In this document: positions 8,814 through 16,729 of the stretch, in pieces
How positions within the stretch are numbered: position 1 is the first letter of the stretch
Layout: each line of letters begins with the position of its first letter
Assembly: GCA_003994795.1 (NCBI GenBank)
Contig: AP018269.1
Span: 1,305,346-1,369,345 of the forward strand
Direction: 5' to 3'
DNA: 64,000 nucleotides
Source of the DNA: Cylindrospermum sp. NIES-4074
GTDB taxonomy: Bacteria; Cyanobacteriota; Cyanobacteriia; Cyanobacteriales; Nostocaceae
Notes under the pieces: model-generated
What the model was told of the DNA's origin: nothing
What the model saw: only the letters and a program-made list of their open reading frames with translations
Database searches by the model: none
Made by a program: the position numbers and the translations under genes

Positions 8814-9634
8814 GCGTCCGATTTTAAAGCGACTGTAGAACTGAGATTTCATGATTCGCGGGTTTTTCACCAATGAGCGTGACACCCCCCCTAAAAACTC
8901 GAACTCGTTCCGCTTTCACTTTTTGTTTATAACTGCAACAGACTAACACGAACCTTTTGCCTTGGGGATCAGGGATTTATCGTAAGCCAAAGTGGGTTTG
9001 CCCAATTCAAATTGCAATTTTTTGGGCAAAACCTTTCTCGTATGCGGATTTTAGCTATGTATCCTTTTTTTCGGTAGGCTAACAATTTTTTTTTAAAAGT
9101 TAACATTTTGTGACGGATAAAAGTCACAATTACTATCTGAGATGGTCAAAAGAGGTAGTTCCTGGTGATGTATTTTAAGTAACAATTATTTTGATAAAAT
9201 TTAATTGATATGAATATTGCGTTTTAATTGTAAACTCAGGAAAAATATTTGTCTAACTTATTTAATTAAATATTTATAATTATCTGTAAACTGGCGATAT
9301 GAGAAGGTTGTCAGAGTAAGTCAAAATTCCTAGCAACTTAAAGTTGATGATTTTTTGGCATATTTTTGGCAATACCACCCTGAAAGTAGGGTTGCTAAAT
9401 CTGACAAGAATTCGGTATTTAAGATAACTTTCCAAATTAAGTAAAATTAGCTACAAAAAATGGATACTCAGCCAGATATTATTTTCTCCAGTGAGATAAA
9501 AACCAAAAATGAGATAATGAAAAAAGGCTTGCAAAGGCATTTAGTTAATTTTTTTAAGTATCAAAAGTAACATTAGTCTTGATAGCCCAGAGTATTGGAT
9601 TAAATACGAGCTTTTAGAGCTAGTTTTCAGCCTC
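8814..9634. other. AT-rich divergent intergenic region
   Basis: About 820 bp between the divergent rlpA-like and glsA genes, unusually AT-rich from 9050 onward. Several short palindromic AT tracts are present, but no gene, tRNA or convincing operator. A near-match to the NtcA box GTA-N8-TAC occurs at 9415-9428 but ends AAC. Confidence 0.5.
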
Positions 9635-10639
9635 ATGGCCAACCCAGAAAGTTTAGAAAATGTTCCCTCACCGTTTTTTGATGTTCTCAATGAGTTACAT
9701 TCCAAGTACAAATCTCTAGAAGAGGGTACAGTCGCCAACTATATTCCCGAACTGGCAAAGGTAAACCCCGACTTATTCAGCATTTGCATTGTGACTGTAG
9801 ATGGTCAGGTTTATGAAGTTGGGGATTATCAGCAGCTATTTACTATCCAGTCGATTTCCAAGGTGTTTGCTTACGGACTGGCTTTAGAAGATCATGGACG
9901 GGATTACGTTTTGACTAGAGTTGGGGTGGAACCGACAGGGGAAGCATTCAACGCGATTATTTTGGATGAGCAATCAAAACGCCCATATAACCCAATGGTA
10001 AATGCGGGTGCGATCGCCACCACTAGTTTAATTAAAGGTGCTGGAGCAACGGAACGCCTCAACCGAATGTTAGATATGTACCGCCGATACATGGGGCGTG
10101 ATGTATTTGTTGACATTTCACTCTTTACTTCCGAACGCAGCACAGGACACCGTAACCGGGCTATGGCGCACCTAATGCTCAATTTTGGCATGATTGACCC
10201 AAATATTGAGGAGTCGCTGGATCTGTATTTTCAGCAGTGTTCAGCGATGGTGAATTGCCGAGATTTGGCGGTGATGGCAGCTACTTTAGCTAACAAAGGC
10301 ATCAACCCCATCACAGGGGAACAGGCTGTTGAGAGTCGTTACATTAAAGATATTCTCAGCGTCATGTACACCTGTGGGATGTACAACTTTGCTGGTGAAT
10401 GGGCTTATAAAATCGGAATTCCGGCGAAAAGCGGCGTTTGTGGGGGAATTATCGCCGTTGTCCCCAATAAAATGGGCATTGGCGTATTTTCGCCGCCGCT
10501 AGATGTGCGGGGTAACAGCGTGCGGGGTGTGAAGGTGTGCGAGGAACTTTCCCAACGGTTGGGGTTACATCTGTTTGAGTGTTCTGGTTCCGGTGAGAAA
10601 TTTGGCGAAACTGTTTTTAAGCCATGCGGGGATGACTAA
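9635..10639 (+). CDS. glsA: Glutaminase A
   Basis: 334 residues, cytosolic, of the serine beta-lactamase-like glutaminase family that hydrolyses glutamine to glutamate and ammonia. The active-site SxxK is S73-I-S-K76 in [12 protein letters not shown]. Further landmarks are [18 protein letters not shown], [23 protein letters not shown] text ([25 protein letters not shown]) and [20 protein letters not shown] near the C-terminus. Length matches the family. It is a single gene followed by a MITE-like element. Confidence 0.96.
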   Translation: MANPESLENVPSPFFDVLNELHSKYKSLEEGTVANYIPELAKVNPDLFSICIVTVDGQVYEVGDYQQLFTIQSISKVFAYGLALEDHGRDYVLTRVGVEPTGEAFNAIILDEQSKRPYNPMVNAGAIATTSLIKGAGATERLNRMLDMYRRYMGRDVFVDISLFTSERSTGHRNRAMAHLMLNFGMIDPNIEESLDLYFQQCSAMVNCRDLAVMAATLANKGINPITGEQAVESRYIKDILSVMYTCGMYNFAGEWAYKIGIPAKSGVCGGIIAVVPNKMGIGVFSPPLDVRGNSVRGVKVCEELSQRLGLHLFECSGSGEKFGETVFKPCGDD

Positions 10640-10697
10640 GATTGGCGCACTACTATATATATAGTGAAAAAATCTTGATGAGCCAAACATACAAGCC

Positions 10698-10940
10698 GTA
10701 GGGGCACAGCAATGCTCATACTTGTCAACTTAAGCTAGAAATCCTTTGTCCGTTGGCTTACACACCCGCCTTGAAATGAATTTCAAGGCTAATAGCCAAA
10801 GTCTACTGAAGTAGACTCAAGATTTTTCGGGATATTTAGTCATCTTAAGATGACTTTTGTTATTAGCAAGGAACTTCAGTTCCTTGCGGGACATGAGTTT
10901 CACCTTAAGTTGACACTTATGAGCAATGCTGTGCCCTACT
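10698..10940. mobile_element. MITE-like element with imperfect TIRs and four internal palindromes
   Basis: The left end (10698-10736, GTAGGGGCACAGCAATGCTC...) and the right end (10902-10940) are imperfect inverted copies of about 39 bp, both containing GTCAACTTAAG and the GCTC/CAGCA block. Inside lie four short palindromes in a row: CCTTGAAA/TTTCAAGG (10769-10788), GTCTACT/AGTAGAC (10801-10816), AGTCATCTT/AAGATGACT (10838-10855) and CAAGGAACT/AGTTCCTTG (10867-10886). It codes for nothing obvious. The terminal GTAGGGGCACAG motif recurs at 22454 and 51081. Confidence 0.8.
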
Positions 10941-11292
10941 GTGTGTTACTCAAGCATTTATACTCTAAGTACAAGGGCTATGCTTTTTCTGCTCATTTGC
11001 CCTTGAGTACATAATATAGATATATGCTTTTGCTCTCTTCGTTTTACAAAAGAGTGTGTTTAACGAACCGCAAAGGGCGCAAAGGACACGTTCGCGTAGC
11101 GTCTCGAAGAGAAGGAAGAAGGAAAGAAGAGCTACAGAGAGTTTTTGCGTGAGTTCTGGTGAATTGTGATAACTTTCACTCTGTTGGATATTTCCTTTTA
11201 GTAACAAATTAGGTAAGCTAGTCTTGACAATTACCCAGTGTTTTGAATCTTGCTATCTTGTGAAATAATTTAGTCGGCTATTTTTTGGATTA
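10941..11292. other. Intergenic region with degenerate repeats
   Basis: About 350 bp. Around 11052-11122 it contains a member of the AACCGCAAAGG/GCGCAAAGGACACG repeat family together with the CGTTCGCGTAGCGTCTCG palindromic motif. A minus-strand frame across it (10965-11207) is not credible because it is built from these repeats. Confidence 0.6.
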
Positions 11293-11735
11293 ATGTACAA
11301 AAGTGAGCAGGATAATCTCATGTTCCTCAGTATCGAGCAAATTAGAGACTCTCTTAAATATTTGGAACAGGTCCATCCGTTTTTTGGAGTGACTTTTTTA
11401 GTTTGCAAAAAGGCTGAGATGCCATTAGGGTATGCTAGTCAACTATCTCTAGATTCGCAAATTAAAGATTTTTTAGATAAATACTATAAGCCATGTAAAG
11501 AATCAGAATTTTCTTACAGATGCTCTCGGTTATCAGATGGACAACATAGATGGATTAAACCTGAAGCTTATACAGTAATAATACTAGATTCTATCAATAA
11601 ATTTTCATTATTGAACCAAGTATTTATTCATAAAATAGGTACAAAAGCATGGGGATGGAAAGAAAATTATATTGAATCGATCAAGTCTCGTTTTTGTGAC
11701 GGTAGCCTAATTTCTATTTTTCATTTAGCTGTCTT
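11293..11735 (+). pseudogene. 5' part of an unrecognised gene, cut by an insertion sequence
   Basis: The open frame runs to a stop at 11769, but its last residues are read antisense through ISL3-type sequence, so the native part ends near 11735 (about 147 residues). It begins MYKSEQDNLMFLSIEQIRDS; an inner ATG at 11320 is also possible. It looks like a globular N-terminal domain: LEQVHPFFGVTFLVCKKAEM, then IKDFLDKYYKPCKESEFSYR, then HKIGTKAWGWKENYIESIKS. I do not recognise the family. The C-terminal part is missing; a short coding remnant at 13099-13200 beyond the IS might be its other end, which is a guess. Confidence 0.6.
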
Positions 11736-12794
11736 GATAGTTCGACAACTTTTCGGGAAGAATTTATAAGCCGTTTCTGTCCATTCCAGGAATTTATATA
11801 AGGCTTCATCACTGGTTATTTGACTTTCAAATATATCTCTAATCTCTTCTTTATTTCGATACATTTCTCCTAATTCTGGAGCGACTTTTTGCAGTGAATG
11901 TATCTTAGCTTTTTCCTCATCATTGAGGCTCTCTTTTTTCTTTAGTAAAGGGTATTTACTGTGAGTTAATCCGGCTAATTTCTCCTCTCTCTCCTGACGG
12001 TTTTTAATTTTAACTGCTGCTGTTTTTTCCTGTTTTCTTCTTTGATCTAACTCTTGATTTATTTGTTTCATTACATGGAATCTATCCGCTACTACTTGAG
12101 CATTTGGCAGCATTTCTTGGATTAAACTTTTATAGGGTATCCATAAGTCTATACTGACTTCTTCTATTTGGTTTAATACCTCTGAACCCAGACTTGATAA
12201 GTATTCTGCTATGACGGCTTTATTTCTTTTCTCCAACAACGCTATTGGTTTTCTTGTTTCTAAATCTACTAATACAGCCGCATAGTTTTTTCCTCCTTTT
12301 AGCTGGGTTATTTCATCTATACCTAACTTTTTTAGCTGAGGAGTTTTTTCTTTGAGTAAATCAGCTTCTTGTTCTTTTAATAAGGTTTCTACCTCCGATG
12401 CTGTCATTCTATTTCTGATGGCTGCACTCTCTACATTCGTCTCTAATACTTCCTTAATTACTTTCATCGCTAGTCTTTTTGTATAGGTTCTTCTAGTTTT
12501 TATAAAATCTAGTGATTCACTGAAGACTTTCCGACATCTTGTGCATCTCAATTGCCGACGATTTACCTTTAACAATACTTGATAATCACTCAGAGGTATA
12601 TCTCTGACTGTATACCAATGATTTTGATGGATTTTATCAGTTGTATTTCCACACTGTGGACATTGACCAACTTTTAGCTTATTTTCGACTTCTATGACTA
12701 TTTCATCATCAGTGATAAAATCATAATTAATAACCTTGATATCTTCAAGATTAATAACTTTAGTAATAAAGTGCAGCAAGGGATTAGATGGCAT
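11721..12794 (-). pseudogene. tnpA: ISL3-family transposase, C-terminally truncated
   Basis: 357 residues. The N-terminus holds the ISL3 zinc-finger and HTH region (QCPQCGNTTDKIHQNHWYTV; RQLRCTRCRKVF). The first catalytic Asp is in LGIDEITQLKGGKNYAAV and the second in VVADRFHVMKQIN. Intact relatives continue after KSCRTIK with a segment holding the third acidic residue (GVVEGINNK type). Here the frame runs KSCRTIKTAK and stops, so the DDE triad is incomplete and the enzyme is predicted inactive. Confidence 0.85.
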
Positions 12795-12961
12795 ATTTAT
12801 TAAATCACTAATTTTTATCTCAATCTTTTTTATGTTTTTTACTTCTAATTAATTTTGTATCTCTACCCCAGAGTCGCTTTGAGGTGCTTTTTATGATAAA
12901 AATATTGGCAGTTATCTATTTTGTTTATACTATTTTATCATAACCACTCTAGGAGAGCCCC
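11735..12961 (-). mobile_element. Truncated ISL3-family insertion sequence
   Basis: One terminus is visible at the right: GGGGCTCTCCTAGAGTGG on the minus strand, ending at 12961. A sub-terminal inverted pair TTATGATAAAA / TTTTATCATAA lies at 12891-12943. No matching terminus exists at the left. There the transposase reading breaks off after CRTIK, and unrelated sequence of the interrupted gene follows near 11735, so the copy is deleted at its left end and should be immobile by itself. Confidence 0.75.
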
Positions 12962-12997
12962 AAAAGTTTAATACAATACTGTTAAGTTAAACATTTT

Positions 12998-13073
12998 TGT
13001 AGGTTGGGTTAAACGAAGTGAAACCCAACAAAGTCTCGTAAACGTTGGGTTTCGTTCCTCAACCCAACCTACA
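12998..13073. repeat. Palindromic dispersed repeat (TAGGTTGGGTT family)
   Basis: TGTAGGTTGGGTT (12998-13010) and AACCCAACCTACA (13061-13073) are exact inverted copies flanking inner copies of AAACCCAAC/GTTGGGTTT. This is a well-known type of cyanobacterial dispersed repeat. It sits directly beside the truncated IS. Confidence 0.88.
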
Positions 13074-13098
13074 TAGATACTATAAATATAATTCTACT

Positions 13099-13200
13099 TT
13101 CGACTATTTAAAAAGGAAAGCTCCATTTATTGTTTACGAATTAGAACGTCAAGGGTTAGTAGAATTGGACAAGATAGCATATATCATGGGAGTGAGATAG
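13099..13200 (+). pseudogene. C-terminal coding remnant
   Basis: 33 residues before a TAG, with ordinary protein-like composition (KAPFIVYELERQGL then VELDKIAYIMGVR). There is no start codon or upstream reading frame, since an IS and a palindromic repeat lie just before it. It looks like the tail of a destroyed gene, possibly the one whose 5' part is at 11293, but nothing ties them except position. Confidence 0.35.
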
Positions 13201-13317
13201 GTTATATCGGCATCCTTTAAGCCTGAGTTAAGGTTTTTAGAAAGCAAACGCCTTTTCTCGACACTTTATTCAGCTATTAGTTACAACTTAGTAAAGAATA
13301 TTTCATGAGAAATTATC

Positions 13318-14739
13318 ATGGCTGAAGAAAAAACATATCTAGAACTTTCCGAAACTGATGGTAGCGCCCACAAATTTTACGAAGTTATCATCAAAGATAG
13401 CGAAGTCACCATCCGCTATGGGCGCATTGGGGACACAGGACAGACTCAAAGCAAAATATACCCCACTCCAGAAAAAGCCAAAGCCGAAGCGACAAAAAAG
13501 ATTAACGAAAAGCTGAGAAAAGGCTATGAACAAGCTGTGATGGGTGTGCGCCAAAAACGTTCTGTAACGCGTCGCCAAGTTACCAGCACCGCTTCCACTT
13601 CCAAACAAGCACCAATTCTCTGGAAATTTAACTCTAATTCCGCCGCTTTTGGGATATTCATTGATGCTAACCGCTGCTGGGTAGGAAACCAAAACGGACA
13701 AGTTTTTGCATTAGACCATGAGGGTAAAGTTAGCAATCAATTTAAACTTCCTGATGGTGTCAAATGTTTAGTTGCTGATGATATTTGGATTTATGCTGGC
13801 TGCGATGATGGGAACGTTTACGACCTCACCGGCAAGTTACCACGAGTGGCTTATACAATTGATGAAAATGTCGATATTTTTTGGCTAGATATCAATGATG
13901 GTTTGCTGGGAGTTTCTGATGCTAACGGTGGTGTAACTACAATTGACCATGATGATGAGTCACAGTGGACACGTTTAAGTCAAGGTGATTCTGGCTGGAT
14001 GGTACGCTGTGATGATGCAGGTGTTTATCACGGTCATAGCAAAGGCGTGACTATGTATGATAACAAAGAAGGGCGAATGCTGTGGCATCAAAAAACTAAA
14101 GGTGCTGTATTATTTGGTTGGCAAGAAGCAAATACTGTTTATGCAGGTACTAGCGACCAAAAAATTTACTCTTTTAGCAAAAAAGGTGAAGTTGGCGCAG
14201 TTTATAAGTGTGATGCTGCGGTTTACTCTTGTGCTACTGCCGAAGATGGTAAATATGTGTTTGCTGGTGATAACTATTCTTCGATTTACTGTTTTAATCA
14301 AGCAGGAGAACGTTTGTGGAAGTTAGGAACTGGTTGCAGTTCGGCTTTATCAATGCAATTTTTTGAAAACCGCATTTATATTGTGACTACCGATGGTTCT
14401 CTAGCTTGTATTGATGCGAGTGAAGCTGCTATTAAAGCCGCCCAAGAAGGTACCATTCCCCAAGCAACTATTATTAAAGCACCAAAGGGAGAGGGTGCTG
14501 TACCTTCGGCTGTTTTGGAAACTACAGCAGACATCAGCCAAGGGGTAATTGTGGAGTGTTTTCGGGAGGGGAGTAAATTACGAGTTCGGGTTGTTTCACC
14601 CGGATATGACCCTAAATGGAGGGTACAGTTTCCCCAAGATATTCGCCAAGAGGGACAGCGTTATTTGGTGCAAGAGGTGAAGGAGTCGGCGAGGGGTGGT
14701 TTTTACCGCGCTTATGGGGATATTAGGAAATTGCTTTAG
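13318..14739 (+). CDS. WGR-domain protein with a beta-propeller-like repeat region
   Basis: 473 residues, no signal peptide. Residues 1-75 are a WGR domain (YEVIIKDSEVTIRYGRIGDTGQ, then a lysine-rich helix), a fold also found in PARPs and bacterial nucleic-acid-associated proteins. Residues about 100-400 form repeated blades of the type WVGNQNGQVFALDHEGK, IYAGCDDGNVYDLTGK, VYAGTSDQKIYSFSKKG and VFAGDNYSSIYCFNQAGE, i.e. a WD40/PQQ-like propeller. A C-terminal domain of about 70 residues follows. A role in sensing or scaffolding is inference. A GC-rich hairpin 50 bp downstream may terminate it. Confidence 0.85.
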   Translation: MAEEKTYLELSETDGSAHKFYEVIIKDSEVTIRYGRIGDTGQTQSKIYPTPEKAKAEATKKINEKLRKGYEQAVMGVRQKRSVTRRQVTSTASTSKQAPILWKFNSNSAAFGIFIDANRCWVGNQNGQVFALDHEGKVSNQFKLPDGVKCLVADDIWIYAGCDDGNVYDLTGKLPRVAYTIDENVDIFWLDINDGLLGVSDANGGVTTIDHDDESQWTRLSQGDSGWMVRCDDAGVYHGHSKGVTMYDNKEGRMLWHQKTKGAVLFGWQEANTVYAGTSDQKIYSFSKKGEVGAVYKCDAAVYSCATAEDGKYVFAGDNYSSIYCFNQAGERLWKLGTGCSSALSMQFFENRIYIVTTDGSLACIDASEAAIKAAQEGTIPQATIIKAPKGEGAVPSAVLETTADISQGVIVECFREGSKLRVRVVSPGYDPKWRVQFPQDIRQEGQRYLVQEVKESARGGFYRAYGDIRKLL

Positions 14740-14787
14740 GATTTGAAATTTGATGAATATTAAGCTGTTCCTCATTTAATTTTCATC

Positions 14788-14808
14788 GGGCGGGCAAGAT
14801 GCCCACCC
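14788..14808 (+). terminator. Candidate terminator hairpin after the WGR gene
   Basis: GGGCGGGCA (14788-14796) pairs with TGCCCACCC (14800-14808) with one G-U and a 3-nt loop. It is followed by an A/T-rich stretch, but not by an uninterrupted T run. Confidence 0.45.
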
Positions 14809-14883
14809 CACAAGAGTTTTAGTTAATTTGATACAAATTAGATGTTTTTTAGCTTAAACAACAGATGAACACAAGATTTACAT

Positions 14884-16557
14884 AGGGCTTGCTGAAAAAG
14901 TCAAGAAAAGGAAAGAGAAGAATTAACAAAATAGTCAGACAGAGTAAAAAATAAGTTTTTATTGGATGAATTCCCTGAACGATAACTTTCGTTAATACGA
15001 GAGCGAAAAAAAGACGTTGTTCTGAAAAAATGACACAAAAATCCCCAAAAAAGCCGTGATAACAAGGTAGAAAGATTCATAACTAAAAAAGAAATAGCAA
15101 TAGAAGTTAAAGAAGTATGAGGCAGTTTAGCCATGATTCTACCCAGGCTAAATCTTCGTTTACCTTGTCCAAATTTGCCCTCAATACAGTTACGAATTCT
15201 TTCATCATCAGCAGCTTGTTTCTTATTTTCTTTACTAACATTTTTGGGTGGTCTTCCTAATGGCGGACCACTGATTCTAATTCCTCTGTCTTGACACCAA
15301 GCTCTATTTTCCCTTGTGCGATAAATCTTATCAACATGAACTGATTCAGGATAATATCCAGTGTAATTTTTATAGGCTTCTACTTGTGATTTTAAGTCCC
15401 CTGATTCATTAAAATTATTCCAACTGATGTGGTCTAAAAATACATAGCCATCAAAGCAACTGGCGGAAAACTTGGCCCCAAACTCTGTGTTTTTAGCTGC
15501 TTTGCCACGAACTATGGGACGAATATGCGGTTGACTTAAACTCACAATCCTATCTTCTATACTCCGGTTTTTATTTTCATATAACCATAATTGTTGACGA
15601 TATACTTCTGTGACTACTAACAACATTTTATATTGTCTGTTGCTCAGTTTTAATAGTGACGCATCTGAATCTATTAGTTGCTGAATGTGCGCTAAATTTC
15701 TTTTGATGTATTGTAGTTGCTTTTTAATTGCTTCTCTTCTTTGTTTAACTGTTGGTCTTCTTCTTCTGGCTACTGCCAAATAATTCTTTCTCGCTCTTTT
15801 TCTATAGGTTCTTGGTTTGTTATTTGTTTTTCCCAAGAGGGAGTTATATAATGTATCTATAATTATTTCTGTCTGCTTTCTCGCTTGATTTAATAATCCT
15901 AAATCTGTGGGATAACTTATATCTGATGGCGCACAACTTGCATCTAATATTAATTTCCCTCGATTAGTCGCCTCACTTTTTGAATCCTCGACCTCTGACT
16001 TTTTTGATTTTACTTCTGCCTCCTCTTGACTTTCTAACGCCTTTTTGACTATTTCTTGATTCAATTTGTTGACTAAGTTCATATCTATTCTTTCTCGAAA
16101 ATGAACCATCATTGATGAGTCAAATGGGGAATTATTACTATAGGCTGACATTCCTATAAAGTATTGCAGATAGGGATTCTCTCTTATTTGCTCCACTATT
16201 TCTCTATCACTTATTCCTAGTTTTTCTTTGATTATTAATGCTCCTAATGCCATTCTAAATGTTTTCGCTGGCGCGCCTGTTTCTTCTGTAAATATGGCTG
16301 CGTATTCTGCCTCAAATTCTGACCAAGGTATTATTTCCGCTAACATCACCCAGCGGTTATCGGCTGCTAGTTTTCCCCCAAAGGGTAGTTCAAATTCTTC
16401 TGGTGGCGTGTCTTGTTTCTGCTCTTTTCGATACATTTTGATGCACCTTAATGCAAGGGTTTTTACTTATTTTACCCTTTTTCCTTCCACCTCGTTCCTC
16501 TTTTCTAACCCTCAAGCTCTTTATTTATCTAGCTTTTGGCTTTATTCAGCAAGCCCT
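14884..16557 (-). mobile_element. Complete IS5/IS1182-like insertion sequence with 4-bp target duplication
   Basis: The ends AGGGCTTGCTGAA (14884-14896) and TTCAGCAAGCCCT (16545-16557) are perfect inverted repeats. ACAT occurs directly outside both (14880-14883 and 16558-16561), a target-site duplication. The 1674-bp element holds one transposase gene with an intact frame, so it appears recent and possibly active. Confidence 0.92.
14901..16436 (-). CDS. tnpA: IS5/IS1182-like DDE transposase
   Basis: 511 residues filling nearly all of the IS. The N-terminal DUF772-type domain shows APAKTFRMALGALIIKEKLG and ENPYLQYFIGMSAYSNNSPF. The catalytic core has the first Asp in GKLILDASCAPSDI, the second in PESVHVDKIYRTREN and the Glu in RNCIEGKFGQGKRRFSLG, so the DDE triad is complete. 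A long basic, coiled insertion lies between the first and second Asp. The last 60 or so residues run into the terminal region and look less constrained. Confidence 0.92.
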   Translation of the reverse strand: MYRKEQKQDTPPEEFELPFGGKLAADNRWVMLAEIIPWSEFEAEYAAIFTEETGAPAKTFRMALGALIIKEKLGISDREIVEQIRENPYLQYFIGMSAYSNNSPFDSSMMVHFRERIDMNLVNKLNQEIVKKALESQEEAEVKSKKSEVEDSKSEATNRGKLILDASCAPSDISYPTDLGLLNQARKQTEIIIDTLYNSLLGKTNNKPRTYRKRARKNYLAVARRRRPTVKQRREAIKKQLQYIKRNLAHIQQLIDSDASLLKLSNRQYKMLLVVTEVYRQQLWLYENKNRSIEDRIVSLSQPHIRPIVRGKAAKNTEFGAKFSASCFDGYVFLDHISWNNFNESGDLKSQVEAYKNYTGYYPESVHVDKIYRTRENRAWCQDRGIRISGPPLGRPPKNVSKENKKQAADDERIRNCIEGKFGQGKRRFSLGRIMAKLPHTSLTSIAISFLVMNLSTLLSRLFWGFLCHFFRTTSFFRSRINESYRSGNSSNKNLFFTLSDYFVNSSLSFS

Positions 16558-16659
16558 ACATAGATGATTAATCTTTGTGCATTTGTGGTTTCAATTTTAT
16601 TACATTGAATCTATTGACGCTGTACGAAATTTGTGAATTAGACATCTGGTGGAAAAGAA

Positions 16660-16689
16660 TGTAGAGACGTTTCATGAAACGTCTCTACA
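16660..16689. repeat. 30-bp perfect palindrome
   Basis: TGTAGAGACGTTTCA (16660-16674) is followed directly by its exact reverse complement. It lies 40 bp past the 3' end of the GHL10 gene and could serve as its terminator. The TAGAGACGTTTCATGAAACG type is widespread in cyanobacterial intergenic DNA. Confidence 0.9.
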
Positions 16690-16729
16690 AGGGTTATGGG
16701 AAATGCACATTTAATTTTCACCATGTCTA

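Noticed and set aside
9415-9428. NtcA box upstream of glsA
   Set aside because: GTA-N8-AAC misses the second half-site (TAC) and lies over 200 bp from the start codon.
9541-9738. Minus-strand frame overlapping the glsA start
   Set aside because: It overlaps the well-supported glsA N-terminus and has no recognisable features.
10965-11207. Minus-strand frame of 80 codons after the MITE
   Set aside because: It covers dispersed repeat sequence and has no conserved-looking segment.
11736-11769. Last residues of the 11293 frame as its true C-terminus
   Set aside because: They are read antisense through the transposase sequence (the CRTIK region), so they are not native.
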